A stretch of 64,000 nt of DNA from Brachypodium distachyon. Lineage: Eukaryota > Streptophyta > Magnoliopsida > Poales > Poaceae. The translations under genes were made by a program, and so were the position numbers. The notes under the pieces are model-generated. The model was not told where the DNA came from. It was given only the letters and a program-made list of their open reading frames with translations, and ran no database searches. The stretch is taken from contig NC_016131.3 of the NCBI RefSeq assembly GCF_000005505.3, forward strand, positions 18,807,501-18,871,500. The letters run 5' to 3'. Positions 12,343 through 23,634 of this stretch are shown here, one piece after another. Positions within the stretch are counted from its first letter, which is position 1. Every line of letters begins with the position of its first letter.

Positions 12343-13879
12343 ATGGCAAAGCCCGCCAGGCGCCCTGTAAGCAAGTATGCCTTCGCCACCGCCGTGCTCT
12401 CGACTGCCACGCCTCTCTTCTTGGGCTACGGTGAGGATCAATGAATATGCATGTGTACATAACTATATATAGCGCACTATGTGTTTATCCGCTGCCACAC
12501 TGTTCAATTTGCAGACCTGGCCACGGTGAGCAGCACGGCCGTGCTCGCGGAGGCGGACGACCTGAAGCTCCTGGCGTGCACCGTGGTGCTCTCCTCCCTC
12601 CTGGGCGCGGTCACCGCCGTGGGTGCGCAGTGCCTCATCGGCGACCGGCGCACAGTGCTCCTCTCCGCCGCGGTGCTCTGCGGGGGCACACTCTCCCGGA
12701 GCCTCGCGGAGGCGTCCTTCAAGGGTGGCGTCGTGGTCTTCGTCAACGGCCTCGGCATGGGCCAGGCGCTCATGATCGTCCCGGCCTACGCCGCCGAGCT
12801 CTCCTCGCTGCGCGGCGGCATTGGACGCGGCGTGCTCACATCCCACCCGGACGGCTTCGTGTACCTCGGCTGCATCCTCGGCTCCCTCTGCCACTCCCCG
12901 GGACTCTTCAAGCTCCCGGCACGCCTCGCCTGGCGGCTCACGATCGCGTCCGGCGCGGCGATACCGGCATTGCTCAGCTCCGCGGTCCTTCTCATGCCGG
13001 AGTCGCCCCGGTGGCTCGTGGCCCAGGACGAACTGGCCCAGGCCCGGCGCGTGCTCTCCAGGACGTCCTACACACTGGAGGAGGCCGAGCTCCGGTTGCT
13101 CGAGATAAAAGCCGAGCTTGGCCTTGACGACTCCGAGGAGACGCAGACACCGACACGCAGCCGGTGGAAGGAGGAGTGCGCGACATGGCGGGAGCTGGTG
13201 GCCCGGCCGACGGAGCCGCTCCGGCGCGCGTTCGTCAGCGCTGGTGGCCAAGGTGTTCCAGCAGGCGTCCGGGATCGGGTCCATGTCCCAGTACGCGCAG
13301 CGCGCGTTCCGCGACATCGGCGTCTCGTCCTCGGCGGGCCGGCAGATGCCGAGGGCGCTGCTGGCGTTCGGGCTCGTGGTGGTGGTGTCATTCTCCATAT
13401 CGTTAGTCCTAGTGGAGCTCGTCTGGCTGCTCCTGCTAGCTACGGCTGCGCTCGCGTGCGGAGGCACCTGCACGAGGCCGCGCCCGCGCGCGGCCAGTTC
13501 GCGTCGCGCAAGCCGCGCCGGCGTCGGCGTCGGCATGAGTACACGGAGGCAGGAGCAGCTGAAGCGGGCGAGGGGGCTGTCGGCGACGATGCTGCTGTCG
13601 CTGGTGGCGCTCGTGTGGATCGCGCTCGGGCCGGCGCAGTGGGCGGCGGAGGACCCGGCGGCGGTGTCGGGCTGCCCGCGGTGGCTGCGGGCGGTGAACG
13701 GGGCGGTCAGCGCGGCGATCCTGTCGAGCTTCGCGTGGGTGTACGAAGCGACCTCCGTCGTGATCCCCATACGCGGGAGCTTATCATTGCTCGTTTGCCC
13801 CGCGGTCGGCGTGCTGGCGTGGCTCTTCTTCTGCGCGTGTCTTCTTGGCGCGAGCCGGAGGAGGAGGAGGCGAGGCTGA
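12343..13879 (+). pseudogene. degenerate polyol transporter (PLT) paralogue, frameshifted
   Basis: Exon 1 is 12343-12430, encoding MAKPARRPVSKYAFATAV and ending in LGY. Exon 2 starts at 12515 after GCAG. The phase-1 intron position is identical to the three intact PLT genes downstream. The N-terminal half keeps MPESPRWLV near 13000. The frame breaks at about 13238-13241: FVSA is followed by LVAKVFQQASG only in another frame, as if about two bases were lost. The second half then runs to TGA at 13877-13879. Sugar-porter signatures are eroded: the first GRR motif reads GDRRT, the central DRVGRRP motif is absent, the QQASGIDAVVLY site reads QQASGIGSMSQY and the terminal PETRG is replaced by an Arg run. 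It is probably non-functional; a sequencing error could explain the frameshift but not the lost motifs. Confidence 0.85.
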
Positions 13880-15045
13880 GGCGTGAGCCACCTTTGTTCG
13901 TGATCTTTCTCAATAACACGGCATGGCGGCCTCTGACGCTCGTCTTCTGTTTTTGCATTTCCCGCGCGTGCGCCGAGGTATTAAGGCTGGAGAGCAGTCG
14001 ATGTCTCGTGGAAGATCTGGGGGAAATGGAAGATGTTAGAAATTCGGGAGCAGGTTCTGCCCGGTCGTTATCGTGTACTGCTACATCATAAAGACGATTA
14101 CCGTCTCTGCTGTTTACCAAGAAATGGAGAAGCCCACCCACTCTTTCTAAGGAAAATTAGCAGAAGGCATCTTCATTAGAAATGAAATATACGATAGCAG
14201 AAAGCATCTGGCATAACAAAATGTAGGATTGGACGGGACGCGAAAATTAAAAAGTACACCTCAAACCGTTCAAAAAGAAGAAAAGGTACAATTATTGATA
14301 CAACATGTGAACATGTACAAGAATATCTGAGTTTTTATGCAGTAAAACAAGTCATGTTTAGTTTGATTATGATTCTACGAAACATGAAAAACATTGAGTT
14401 TATATTTCCATCTCTGTTATTTGTCAAAGTAAGCATGTACAGTTAGTCAACAAAAAAAAACTTATTTCCATGTCAACGGTCTCTCCATCACCACGACTGC
14501 CTCGGGAAAAAAAATTAAGTCAAGAGCCTCAAGAGTGACGTTTTTTAATTCTGAGTTGTCTATTTCCTTTTAAAAAAATGTGAAAACTATTATCTCCTGT
14601 TGAATAAAAAGCACATCGAAATAAGAATAGCAAAGTTGCAAACTATTGACAGGCAACTGCTGAAATAATCAAATATTGGTCGATCAAAAGCTGCTCAATA
14701 GGATAGCTAAAACGAATCTTAGAAAGATGCTTGATCCTTGGTTAAATGCTACTCCCTCCTTCAAATTCTTGACTCAAATTTGTCCAAATATGATGTATCT
14801 ATTTTTTTTAAACGTCTGGATATAATATTTCGACAACAATTTAGAGAAAAATACTGGAGTACGATGGACTTGCTTGCTCGCATGTGCATAAAACATATTA
14901 GTACTATACTATAATTGTACTAGCAAAGAACAACGGCACATGGATCCACCATTTCAATAAGCTTTTCGATCAGATCCTTCCTTCAGGTTTAATTAGTAGC
15001 GTTCCTCTCTAGTAAGAGAAAGGAACAGAGCAAGAAGCGTTCGCC
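13880..15045. other. intergenic spacer between PLT copies
   Basis: AT-rich sequence with no gene. It holds a decayed Stowaway-like MITE at 14752-14864 and should contain the promoter of the PLT gene at 15046. A weak TATA-like TACTATAATT near 14905 is the only candidate seen. Confidence 0.4.
14752..14864. mobile_element. decayed Stowaway-like MITE
   Basis: It starts CTCCCTCCTTCAAATTC and carries the internal words typical of this family (ATGTATCTAT, ATAATATTTCGACAA). The right terminus, ending GGAGTA, is degraded. Confidence 0.55.
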
Positions 15046-16687
15046 ATGGCTGCTCCTGAGCTCCCGGAGGCAGTGGAACCCAAGAAGAAGAGCAACCTCA
15101 AGTATGCCTTCATCTGCGCCATCGTCGCATCCATGGCGTCCATCGTCCTCGGCTATGGTACACACGCATTTTGCAATCTGTCATTGCCTACCACGGATTG
15201 CTGTCTGAACTCGAACTGTTTTTTGTGGCTCTGCAGACATTGGTGTCATCAGCGGGGCATCGCTGTACATCAAGAAAGACCTCAAGATCACGGACGCGCA
15301 GCTGGAGATCCTGGTGGGCATCCTGAGCATCTACTCGCTGATCGGCTCCTTCGCCGCGGGCAGGACGTCCGACTGGATCGGCCGCCGCTTCACGGTGGTC
15401 TTCGTCTCGGCCTTCTTCTTCGCGGGCGCCCTGCTGATGGGCTTCGCGGGCAGCTACGCCATGCTCATGTTCGGCCGCTTCGTGGCCGGCATCGGCGTGG
15501 GCTACGCCATGGTGATCGCGCCCGTGTACACGGCCGAGATCTCCCCGGCGTCGGCGCGCGGCTTCCTCACCTCCTTCCCTGAGGTCTTCATCAACGTCGG
15601 CATCCTCCTCGGCTACGTCTCCAACTACGCCTTCGCGCGCCTCCCGCTCAGCCTCGGCTGGCGCTTCATGCTCGGCATCGGTGCGGCGCCGCCCGTGCTG
15701 CTCGCCGTCTTGGTGGTCAACATGCCGGAGTCGCCCCGGTGGCTCGTCATGAAGGGCCGCCTCGCGGACGCGAGGCTCGTGCTGGAGAAGATCGCGGACA
15801 CGCGGGAGGAGGCCGAGGAGCGCCTGGCGGACATCAAGCTCGCCGCTGGCATCCCGAGCGACCTCGACGGGGACATAGTCGTCGTGCCGGCCATGACGCG
15901 AGGCGGCGACGAGGAGAAGAAGGTGTGGAGGGAGCTCATCGTGTCCCCAACCCCTGCCGTGCGGCGGATACTGCTCACGGCGCTCGGGATCCACTTGTTC
16001 CACCAGGGTTGCGGCAGCGACAACGTGGTGCTCTACAGCCCGCGCGTGTTCGAGAGCGCCGGCATCACGGGCGACGACCAGCTCCTGGCGGCCACATGCG
16101 CCATGGGCGTCACCAAGACGTTCTTCATCCTGGTGGCCACGTTCCTGATCGACCGCGTCGGCCGGCGGCCCCTGGTGCTATGCAGCACGGGCGGCATGGT
16201 CGTCGCGCTCGTGGGCCTGGCCACGGGCCTCACCGTCGCGGGCCGGAACCCGGGCGGCGAGATCCAGTGGGCCGTCGTGCTCTGCGTCGCCTCCGTCATG
16301 GCTTACGTGTCCTTCTTCTCCGTCGGGCTCGGGCCCGTGACGGGCGTGTACACCACGGAGATCTTCCCGCTGCGGCTGCGCGCGCTGGGCTTCGCCGTCG
16401 GGGCGGCGGGCAACCGCGTGATCAGCGGCGTGATCTCCATGACCTTCCTCTCGCTTTCCAATGCCATCACCATCGGAGGCTGCTTCTTCCTCTATGCCGG
16501 CGTCACCGCGCTTGGGTGGGTCTTCTTCTTCAACTGCGTCCCCGAGACACGCGGCCGGACGCTCGAGGAGATTGGGAGTCTGTTCGGCGCAACGGATACG
16601 GGCATGGAGGCAGAAGACGCTGCCCCCGAGAGAGAGACCGACAGCTGCAGAGCGAGGCTCTTGCCGGGCTCTTCGCCTGGGGTTTGA
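15046..16687 (+). CDS. polyol/monosaccharide transporter (PLT family), 520 aa
   Basis: Exons 15046-15157 and 15237-16687; the intron is 79 bp (GTACAC to GCAG, phase 1) and falls inside the conserved GYDIGV. This is a major facilitator superfamily sugar porter, expected to work as an H+ symporter for polyols or monosaccharides in the plasma membrane, with 12 membrane segments. Motifs: RTSDWIGRR at residues 80-88, PESPRW at 201-206, DRVGRRPL in the second half and PETRG at 473-477. The length fits the family. Odd points: the TM7 substrate motif, normally QQxSGID, reads HQGCGSD (residues 293-299), and the TM10 Trp that contacts sugar in related porters is Gly407. The neighbouring 18687 gene has parallel but different changes. 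The transport reaction is inferred from family; substrate is unknown. Confidence 0.93.
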
Positions 16688-18686
16688 GTAGGTTGCGTGA
16701 GAATTTGGGGCCGTGTATCGTGAGATGCCAACTGCACGTAACGTCCTTTCACCGGAAAAACAGATGTTCGCTATCTTCGAAAACCAGCAGGGGAGTGTGC
16801 GCCTGCACCCAATTGTGCATTTCTAAACCAAAAAAAAAGTGTAGTTTATGCTTCATTTCTGAACGCAATTTCACATCTCTAAACCAAAAGTACGCAAAAC
16901 AAATACGTGCAGTTTTATGCTAGAGGTAGCTTGTGCGTTGCGACAGTTTTCGACCAATTTACTCTAATCTTTGTAACATTATTCATCTGGACTGACACCA
17001 ATTGACGATATTTACTGGCTGGTAATGGTTCGGACTCTGTCTCTGTGTGTGTGGCCAGCCATTTCCTTTCTTCTTGGCCTATTTGCACGAGAAGTTGGCA
17101 AGTTAAATGAGGATAACTAACCAGCCCAAGACTGGCCTATCAGTAACCCAGCGGATCGTAACATGTCACGTAGAGGGCCTTCTTTTCTGTATTTGAAGCT
17201 GGGCTGCATTATGGGCTGAGATTTAACTATTACTCTGAGATTTACCTACTGTGAGTTTCTAAAAGAGAGAGAGAAGATTTACGTACTGTGACATTGATCA
17301 GACGCCGAAATTGCTTCACATATGTGTTCGATGAGTTTGTACGATGCTTAATTTCTTCGTTATGTCCTCGTTACTCTGCCCTGAGCTCTTGCTGCCTCCG
17401 TCCCAAGTTTGCCACGAATGGGAATCGTCGTTTTGTATCGCACGGTTGTTTAAACGCTGGTACCTTCCATGCAGAAAATCCTAGCCGTCATCTTTTAGGA
17501 AGCATCCATTATTATTTTTATGTCTATGATGATTCTTCACGTGTCAGACAGCCAATCTGACATGAAGAGAGGAGACTAGGGATCAACATATAACATTTAC
17601 CTCACAGAATTTCGTTACGAAGTGCATAGGAAACCTAAAAATGCAAAGGTTGAATCTATAGACATTAACCACAAAGGATCGTGATTGTATTTTAGATTTA
17701 TCAATTTGTTTAGATTTATTCTAGTACTTCCTTGGTGAATCAATAAAGCCCATAGTTGCACTTATTGGGTGTTGAAATTTCCTCTCATCAGCCTACAAGC
17801 CATCCATTTTTTCACTCGTGTGGTATCTCTATTTTGTATATACATGCATGATGCCTATCTACTACGGAGTATGTGTTTGACCGCTGTTGCAGTAGTGGTT
17901 TTTTTCCGACTACTTTTCCTGTATCCAAAACAAATCCTGGGAATTTCAGTTTTTGCTTTGGTATAACCAAACTCAGTGACAAGAAATTCAGCATACGCAG
18001 AGCTAGACAGCAGACACGCTACCAGATTACCAGAAACGCAAGGTGTGTGCTCCTGGAATGGAAGTCACATCCAAGCAATCCGGCTCCTGGCAGCCACATC
18101 CAAGTGATTCCTGGTAATCAAGAAAACGACAAAAGTGCTTTACCACACATCCAATTTTCAGCGAAATGATAGAACATCGAGTGGACCGCAGACAGCCAGA
18201 CACCAGGGTTACCGGAGCAAGAGACGGGTCCAATTAAGCATTTTCCGGCGACGAAGAAGATGGCTACACGGCTCCGCCGGTCCAACGTGACGATGGAGTT
18301 GATTCGCACTGGTGGTGGAGCGGAAACGAGCAAGCAGCAGAGCAGCCAGTGTTTGTCAGTCCACGGCACACTCAATCACTCATCAGTGAGACAGCGACCA
18401 AGGCGCCTTTGTACACATAGTTTTGTGCATACATCATATACGTAGTAGTATCATTTTTTGTACATTTTGTATATCTGTACGAGCGACTTTTCTTGACCCA
18501 TAGCACGTGCGCCCGTATGATCAAGCCATATTGTCTGCATTGGGGTATATAAATACTAAGCTATGTAGTAGTAGTACTATGATACTATCCACCATGCAAC
18601 ACAACACTTCATTGATCACTAGGCGATCAGTAGCTCCGTCAGTTCGTACTTAGCAGAGAACAAAGTACATTTCGGAAGGAACAAAG
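16688..18686. other. intergenic spacer with promoter of the next PLT gene
   Basis: No gene was found; ORFs here are short and unlike known proteins. The last 150 bases hold a TATA box and the 5' UTR of the PLT gene starting at 18687. Confidence 0.5.
18545..18554 (+). promoter_or_regulatory. TATA box of PLT gene
   Basis: GGTATATAAATACT lies about 135 bases before the ATG at 18687, a normal distance for a plant core promoter with a 5' UTR near 100 bases. Confidence 0.6.
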
Positions 18687-20337
18687 ATGGAAGGGTCGAG
18701 TATGGCTTCTGCTTCGCTGCCGGAGGCAGTCGAGCCGAAGAAGAGCAATTTCAAGTACGCCTTCACCTGCTCCATCCTCGCTTCCATGGCCACCATCGTC
18801 CTCGGCTATGGTACACACATGTTTGCCATATAAAATACACATCTTCTTCGGTTCTTCCTTTCCTATTCGTTGGAATTCGATTCACGTGTAAATATGCTGG
18901 TCCGACTGTCCTCCAGACGTCGGGGTGATGAGCGGAGCGTCGCTGTACATCAAGAAGGACCTTCAGATCACGGACGTGCAGGTGGAGATCCTGATCGGCA
19001 TCCTGAGCCTGTACGCGCTCGTAGGATCCTTCGCCGCCTCGAGGACATCGGATTGGATCGGCCGCCGCGTGACCGTCGTGTTCGCGGCCACCATCTTCTT
19101 CACCGGCTCTTTGCTCATGGGCTTCGCCGTCAACTACGCCATGCTCATGGTCGGCCGCTTCGTGACGGGCATCGGCGTGGGCTACGCGATCATGGTGGCG
19201 CCCGTGTACACGGCCGAGGTGTCCCCGGCGTCGGCCCGTGGCTTCCTCACGTCCTTCACGGAGGTGTTCATCAACTTCGGCATCCTCCTCGGCTACGTCT
19301 CCAACTACGCCTTCGCGCGCCTCCCGCTCCGCCTCGGGTGGCGCGTCATGCTCGGCATCGGCGCGGCCCCGTCGGCCCTGCTCGCGCTCATGGTGTTCGG
19401 CATGCCGGAATCGCCCCGGTGGCTCGTCATGAAAGGCAGACTCGCGGACGCCAAGGTCGTCCTGGACAAGACCTCTGACACGCCAGAGGAGGCCGCGGAG
19501 CGCCTTGCCGACATCAAGGCCGCGGCCGGCATCCCCAAGGACATGGACGGGGACGTGGTCACCGTTCCCAAGAAGAGCGGCGAAGAGGAGAAGCGGGTGT
19601 GGAAGGAGCTCCTCCTGTCGCCGAGCCCGGCCATGCGGCGCATACTGCTCGCCGCGCTCGGCATCCATTTCTTCCAGCAGGCGACGGGCTCGGACTCGGT
19701 GGTGCTCTACAGCCCGCGGGTGTTCAAGAGCGCCGGCATCGCGGACGACGACCACCTCCTGGGCGTCACCTGCGCCGTGGGGGTCACCAAGACGCTCTTC
19801 ATCCTCGTGGCCACTTTCCTCCTGGACCGCGTCGGCCGGCGCCCGCTGCTGCTGACCAGCACGGCCGGCATGCTCGTCGCACTCGTGGGCCTCGCCACGG
19901 GGCTCACCGTCGTGGGCCGGCACCCGGGCGACAAGATCCCGTGGGCCATCGCGCTGTGCGTCCTGTCCGTCCTGGCCTACGTGTCCTTCTTCTCCGTCGG
20001 CCTTGGCCCCATCACGTCCGTGTACACCGCGGAGGTCTTCCCGCTGCGGGTGCGCGCGCTGGGATTCGCCGTCGGCGCGGCGTGCAACCGCGTGACCAGC
20101 GCCGCCGTGTCCATGTCCTTCCTGTCGCTGTCCAAGGCCATCACCATCGGCGGCAGCTTCTTCCTCTACGCCGGCATCACCGCAATCGGGGTTGCGTTCT
20201 TCTTCGTCTTCATCCCGGAGACGCGCGGGCAGCCGCTAGAGGACATTGGGAAGCTCTTCGGCATGACGGACACGGCGGTCGTCGAGAAAGCAGAAGACAC
20301 CGCCGCGAAAGACAAGGCCAATGTGGAGATGAGCTAG
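18687..20337 (+). CDS. polyol/monosaccharide transporter (PLT family), 514 aa
   Basis: Exons 18687-18810 and 18917-20337; the phase-1 intron is 106 bp (GTACAC to CCAG) at the same GYDVGV position as its paralogues. The N-terminus MEGSSMASASLPEAVEPKK precedes TM1. A second in-frame ATG lies five codons downstream and could also start. Motifs: RTSDWIGRR after TM2, PESPRW at 205-210, DRVGRRPLLL mid-protein and PETRG at 475-479, with a hydrophilic Lys/Glu-rich tail. TM7 reads QQATGSD (295-301) instead of QQASGID, and the TM10 Trp position is Ser409. It is a tandem duplicate of the gene at 15046, in the same orientation. It looks fully intact. It is expected at the plasma membrane as an H+-coupled polyol or sugar symporter. 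Confidence 0.94.
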
Positions 20338-22110
20338 CTCGATTCGATTTCAAACTGTTGCTGATGCACCAGAGCTGAAGTACGTGTCAATATTCGCCTC
20401 ACAGGGACGCTGCAGAAACAACATAGCGAGTTTTCAAAACCGTTTTAAGTCTACAAGAATACGGTAAGAGTTGTACAGAACAGAGTACGGATTTTGTGCG
20501 CTGGAGGTAGGTCATGATCGAGATCAGGACAATCCACGATCTTAATATATGTGGCAGGTTTCGAAAGGTGTTTTTATGCATTTATACAACGGGTCGTATA
20601 GGTATGAAATGGCGCCAGTAGAGCAATACTTGTCCGAATGTAGAGTCAGCACGATCTGAAAATCCGTCGTACTCGCAATGAAGCATGCGTAGGGTCCAAA
20701 GTCGGTGAGCAGGCGTTTCCCGAGAGCAACAGGGCATTTCCCAACTAAAGTGTTTTGTACGTCTATTTTTCCTTCCAAGCTGCTGATTTTTTTCTTCGAC
20801 AAAGCAATTCTTCATGTCTCTTCTTTTCCTTTTCCGATTGTTAGCGGGAGACAGCAACAGCGTGGAGGTAACGCCGCCCATGGAGGTGATTAGGGGGTAT
20901 AGTTAATGCAGTTCAATTCCCTGCCAGATATCTGAAAGGGCTCGGCGGAAGACATACCATGATGACTCCTGTATGGATAGTACAAATGATGGCTTGACCT
21001 TGCAGCATCGCCGCATTCTCTCCCATCTCGAAAGTGCGGGAAATCACTATATCTAACACATGGGACCAGATATTAGGCTTCTCACGTCGAAAAATCTCCT
21101 CCTCGAGTCGGCGGCAGCTATGAACATTGTGGTACGGAGGTGGGTTAGTGCTCGCCATCACCGCCTCCCGCACGGATCTAAACACCTACTAGCCGCATCA
21201 CTGCTGCCGTCCGCCGTCGTTCTAGGGTTCTGGTCAGGCTAGGTCGGGATTTGGGTGAGGTGGGTGAGAGTAAAAGAGAACCGGCTGGCCACACATGAAA
21301 TGTTGAGTACACTGGCCCACCTGTCATCTAACGCCTCGCCCCACCTGTCATCTAACGCCTCGCCCCACCTGTCATATCCTTTGCCTCCACCTGTCATCCT
21401 TTGCCTCAGCCCACCCGTCATCCTTTGTCTCGTCCCTAGCTGTCATCTTTTCCTTGGCCCACCTGTCACGTCCGCCCCGCTACTGTTGTTGCCTCGGCGC
21501 CCCACCTATCAGTAGCGATACACGCCCCCACCTATCATGCCACGCCTTGGCCCGCATGTAAGGACAGTAGACCCGTTAAGCACTGCCCGCTTGAGCTGCA
21601 TCCTCGCAGCCCCACACGTCAGAACGCCCCACCAGCCCCACCTGTCAGGGTACACTGCGGCCCATCGGCCAGAATCAAACGGTCAATGAGCCATGAACAT
21701 TCGCAGGTGATCCGTGATGACATTTACGAGGAATCGTCAAAGGAGGAAGTGTAGATTAGAGCAACATTTTGTGACTTGGACAGAACTTATCACAACTAAG
21801 CAATCGAGGGCAAAGATATAAAAATCCCAAGAAAGGAATCAAATCTGTAGAGAAAACGATTGATCCGTGGTGCTTATGTCTCCTAGTGTCGAATCTTTCT
21901 CCAGGATTCAAAAGCAACCAGTGAAGATTTGAACCGTAGTTTTTCTCGAACTACCAGGGTCCCGTGAACTGTCTTCTCTTCTAAGTATCACTCTTTTGAA
22001 GGTGCTATGAACGTTTGTTATAGTTTTTATCCGGCTTTCCGTTAATTAATTGGACCATTTGATTTCTCCTTAATTAATGTATTGAGTCTTCAGGTACCTG
22101 CAAAAAAAAA
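20338..22110. other. intergenic, 3' flank of PLT and minisatellite
   Basis: There is no gene. It contains the ACCTGTCAT minisatellite at 21313-21660, annotated separately. Other sequence is unrecognised. Confidence 0.45.
21313..21660. repeat. degenerate minisatellite with CACCTGTCAT core
   Basis: Three head copies have an exact 24-bp spacing (CCACCTGTCAT starting near 21317, 21341 and 21365). They are followed by about seven more diverged copies of the core (CACCTGTCA, CACCCGTCAT, CACCTATCA) up to about 21650. Confidence 0.8.
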
Positions 22111-22112
22111 TA

Positions 22113-22484
22113 TAGTCCCCCAACCGGAATTACTTGTCGAAATATTACGTGTATCTGGACACTTTTTAAACATAAATACATCCATATTAGAGCAAATTTA
22201 AGACAATTAATATATTTTTTGAGAAACACAGTACAAATGCAGACGTTCACAATACGCGTGTACACTCACCCCTATGAACGCACACACGCACACACTACCC
22301 CTATGAGCACCTCCGAAAAACAAAGCATAGCGCCGGTTAAATTCTGGAATAACACAAGGAAATATATGACACCCATGTCAAATCTAGAACTTGAACCTGC
22401 ATGGGCTGGTTCCACCACAAGGAACCAAACCACCTGAGTTAGGCTCAGTTCACATAAGACAATTAATATTGGTCGAAGGGAGTA
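22113..22484. mobile_element. Stowaway-like MITE interrupted by a SINE
   Basis: The left half (22113-22214) carries TTACTTGTCGAAATATTACGTGTATCTGGACA and the right half (22470-22484) ends GGTCGAAGGGAGTA, the two termini of the Stowaway family seen elsewhere in this window. The halves are separated by the SINE at 22215-22454 plus its target duplication. The left terminus is decayed. Confidence 0.7.
22215..22454 (-). mobile_element. Au-SINE-like tRNA-derived SINE
   Basis: On the minus strand it begins TGAACTGAGCCTAACTCAGG and carries a pol III A box (TAACTCAGGTGG) and B box (GGTTCAAGTTC), the layout of a tRNA-derived SINE. It is flanked by a perfect 15-bp target duplication TAAGACAATTAATAT at 22200-22214 and 22455-22469. 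Fragments of the same family lie at 30905-30942 and 50583-50700. Resemblance to the Triticeae Au SINE is from memory. Confidence 0.8.
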
Positions 22485-23634
22485 TCGAGTATTCCAACTC
22501 TGGTTAGAAAAAAAAAGGAGATAACGCCATCGCGGCATCCAAAGAAGAAAAGTTTGTAAACAAAACGAGCCGGGCTTGTTAGCATTGTAGGCCTGCAACC
22601 TGTTCGAACGAAATGGGCAGCTCTTATTCCGAGTGGGCTGGCTTTGGCATCTAGCCGTAGCGTACTTGATCGAGGCTGTAAAGATTTCTTTTGATCCGGA
22701 GCCTGTAAAGACTAAAGAGTAATCGGACCAGAACGTGGTGCTCTGCAGTCAGAGCAGTACAAACTTCACTTGCCCTGTCACCCATAAGGTCATCGAAAGC
22801 TACAAAACAGAACCCATCGCGCCGTTCTCGAAAAATTAAAGAATCCATCACATGGCGAGGTATGTAAATTATCACTACGCATGCATCGCAATAAACATAT
22901 AAAAAATGTTAGGTATTTAGGTAGTCTCAACGTCATTTAAAAATACGTTCAGATAACCTACTCTAATCACTTGGTATAAGCCTGATTGGACTAACAAGCT
23001 GATGAAGACCCTCAAACTCTAATTAATTTGGTGTCATGTCATGTACCAGCTGGTTGCTTACGCTCCTTTCAAGATTCCGGTCCCGTGATCGAGTCGATCA
23101 ACTTGAATATTTGCTGCGGCAACCAACCGCTACAATGCATATGTGAAACAAGTCTTCACAATAGATACTGATAGTTTTCTCTTACACATTTTCCGTGGCT
23201 TGCTTGACTCACTCGGCAGGCAGGAAGAGAATCCTTTAGTTTTTCTCTCACCAACTAAAACACTAAAAACACCCCACGCAGAGCTAGTACGACAAACCCG
23301 GCGGACGCCTCAGCCCGTAATGGCGTTGCCCGATTCTTCACAACCTCTAGCTAATAATCCGGACAAACCAACCTGCGAAATTAAACTCACATAGTACTTA
23401 ACACATTTAGCTAGGAAGCCGGCTTTAACGTCCCGATCGAGCTGGAGCTTGCCGTCGCTCTCCAGCAGCACCGACCGGCCGGATCAGCGAATCTTCCCAC
23501 GTTACTTCGTCGTCTATGTGGCATAGCGTAGTGTGAGCTAGCCAGCCGGAACGGGACGGACAGATACAGGCTACAGCTAGCGCAAGTCTTCGCCCCTCGC
23601 GATCTGGCATGCAACTTGCGGTTTAATCGATCGA
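22485..23634. other. intergenic, no gene seen
   Basis: This is the 3' flank of the minus-strand PLT gene. Only short chance ORFs are present. The converging genes at 18687 and 23635 share this spacer as 3' flank. Confidence 0.4.

Noticed and set aside
12463..13770. 435-codon open frame on minus across the PLT pseudogene
   Set aside because: It is a shadow frame opposite GC-rich transporter coding sequence; composition is Arg/Glu/His-rich without domains, and similar shadows lie opposite every PLT gene.
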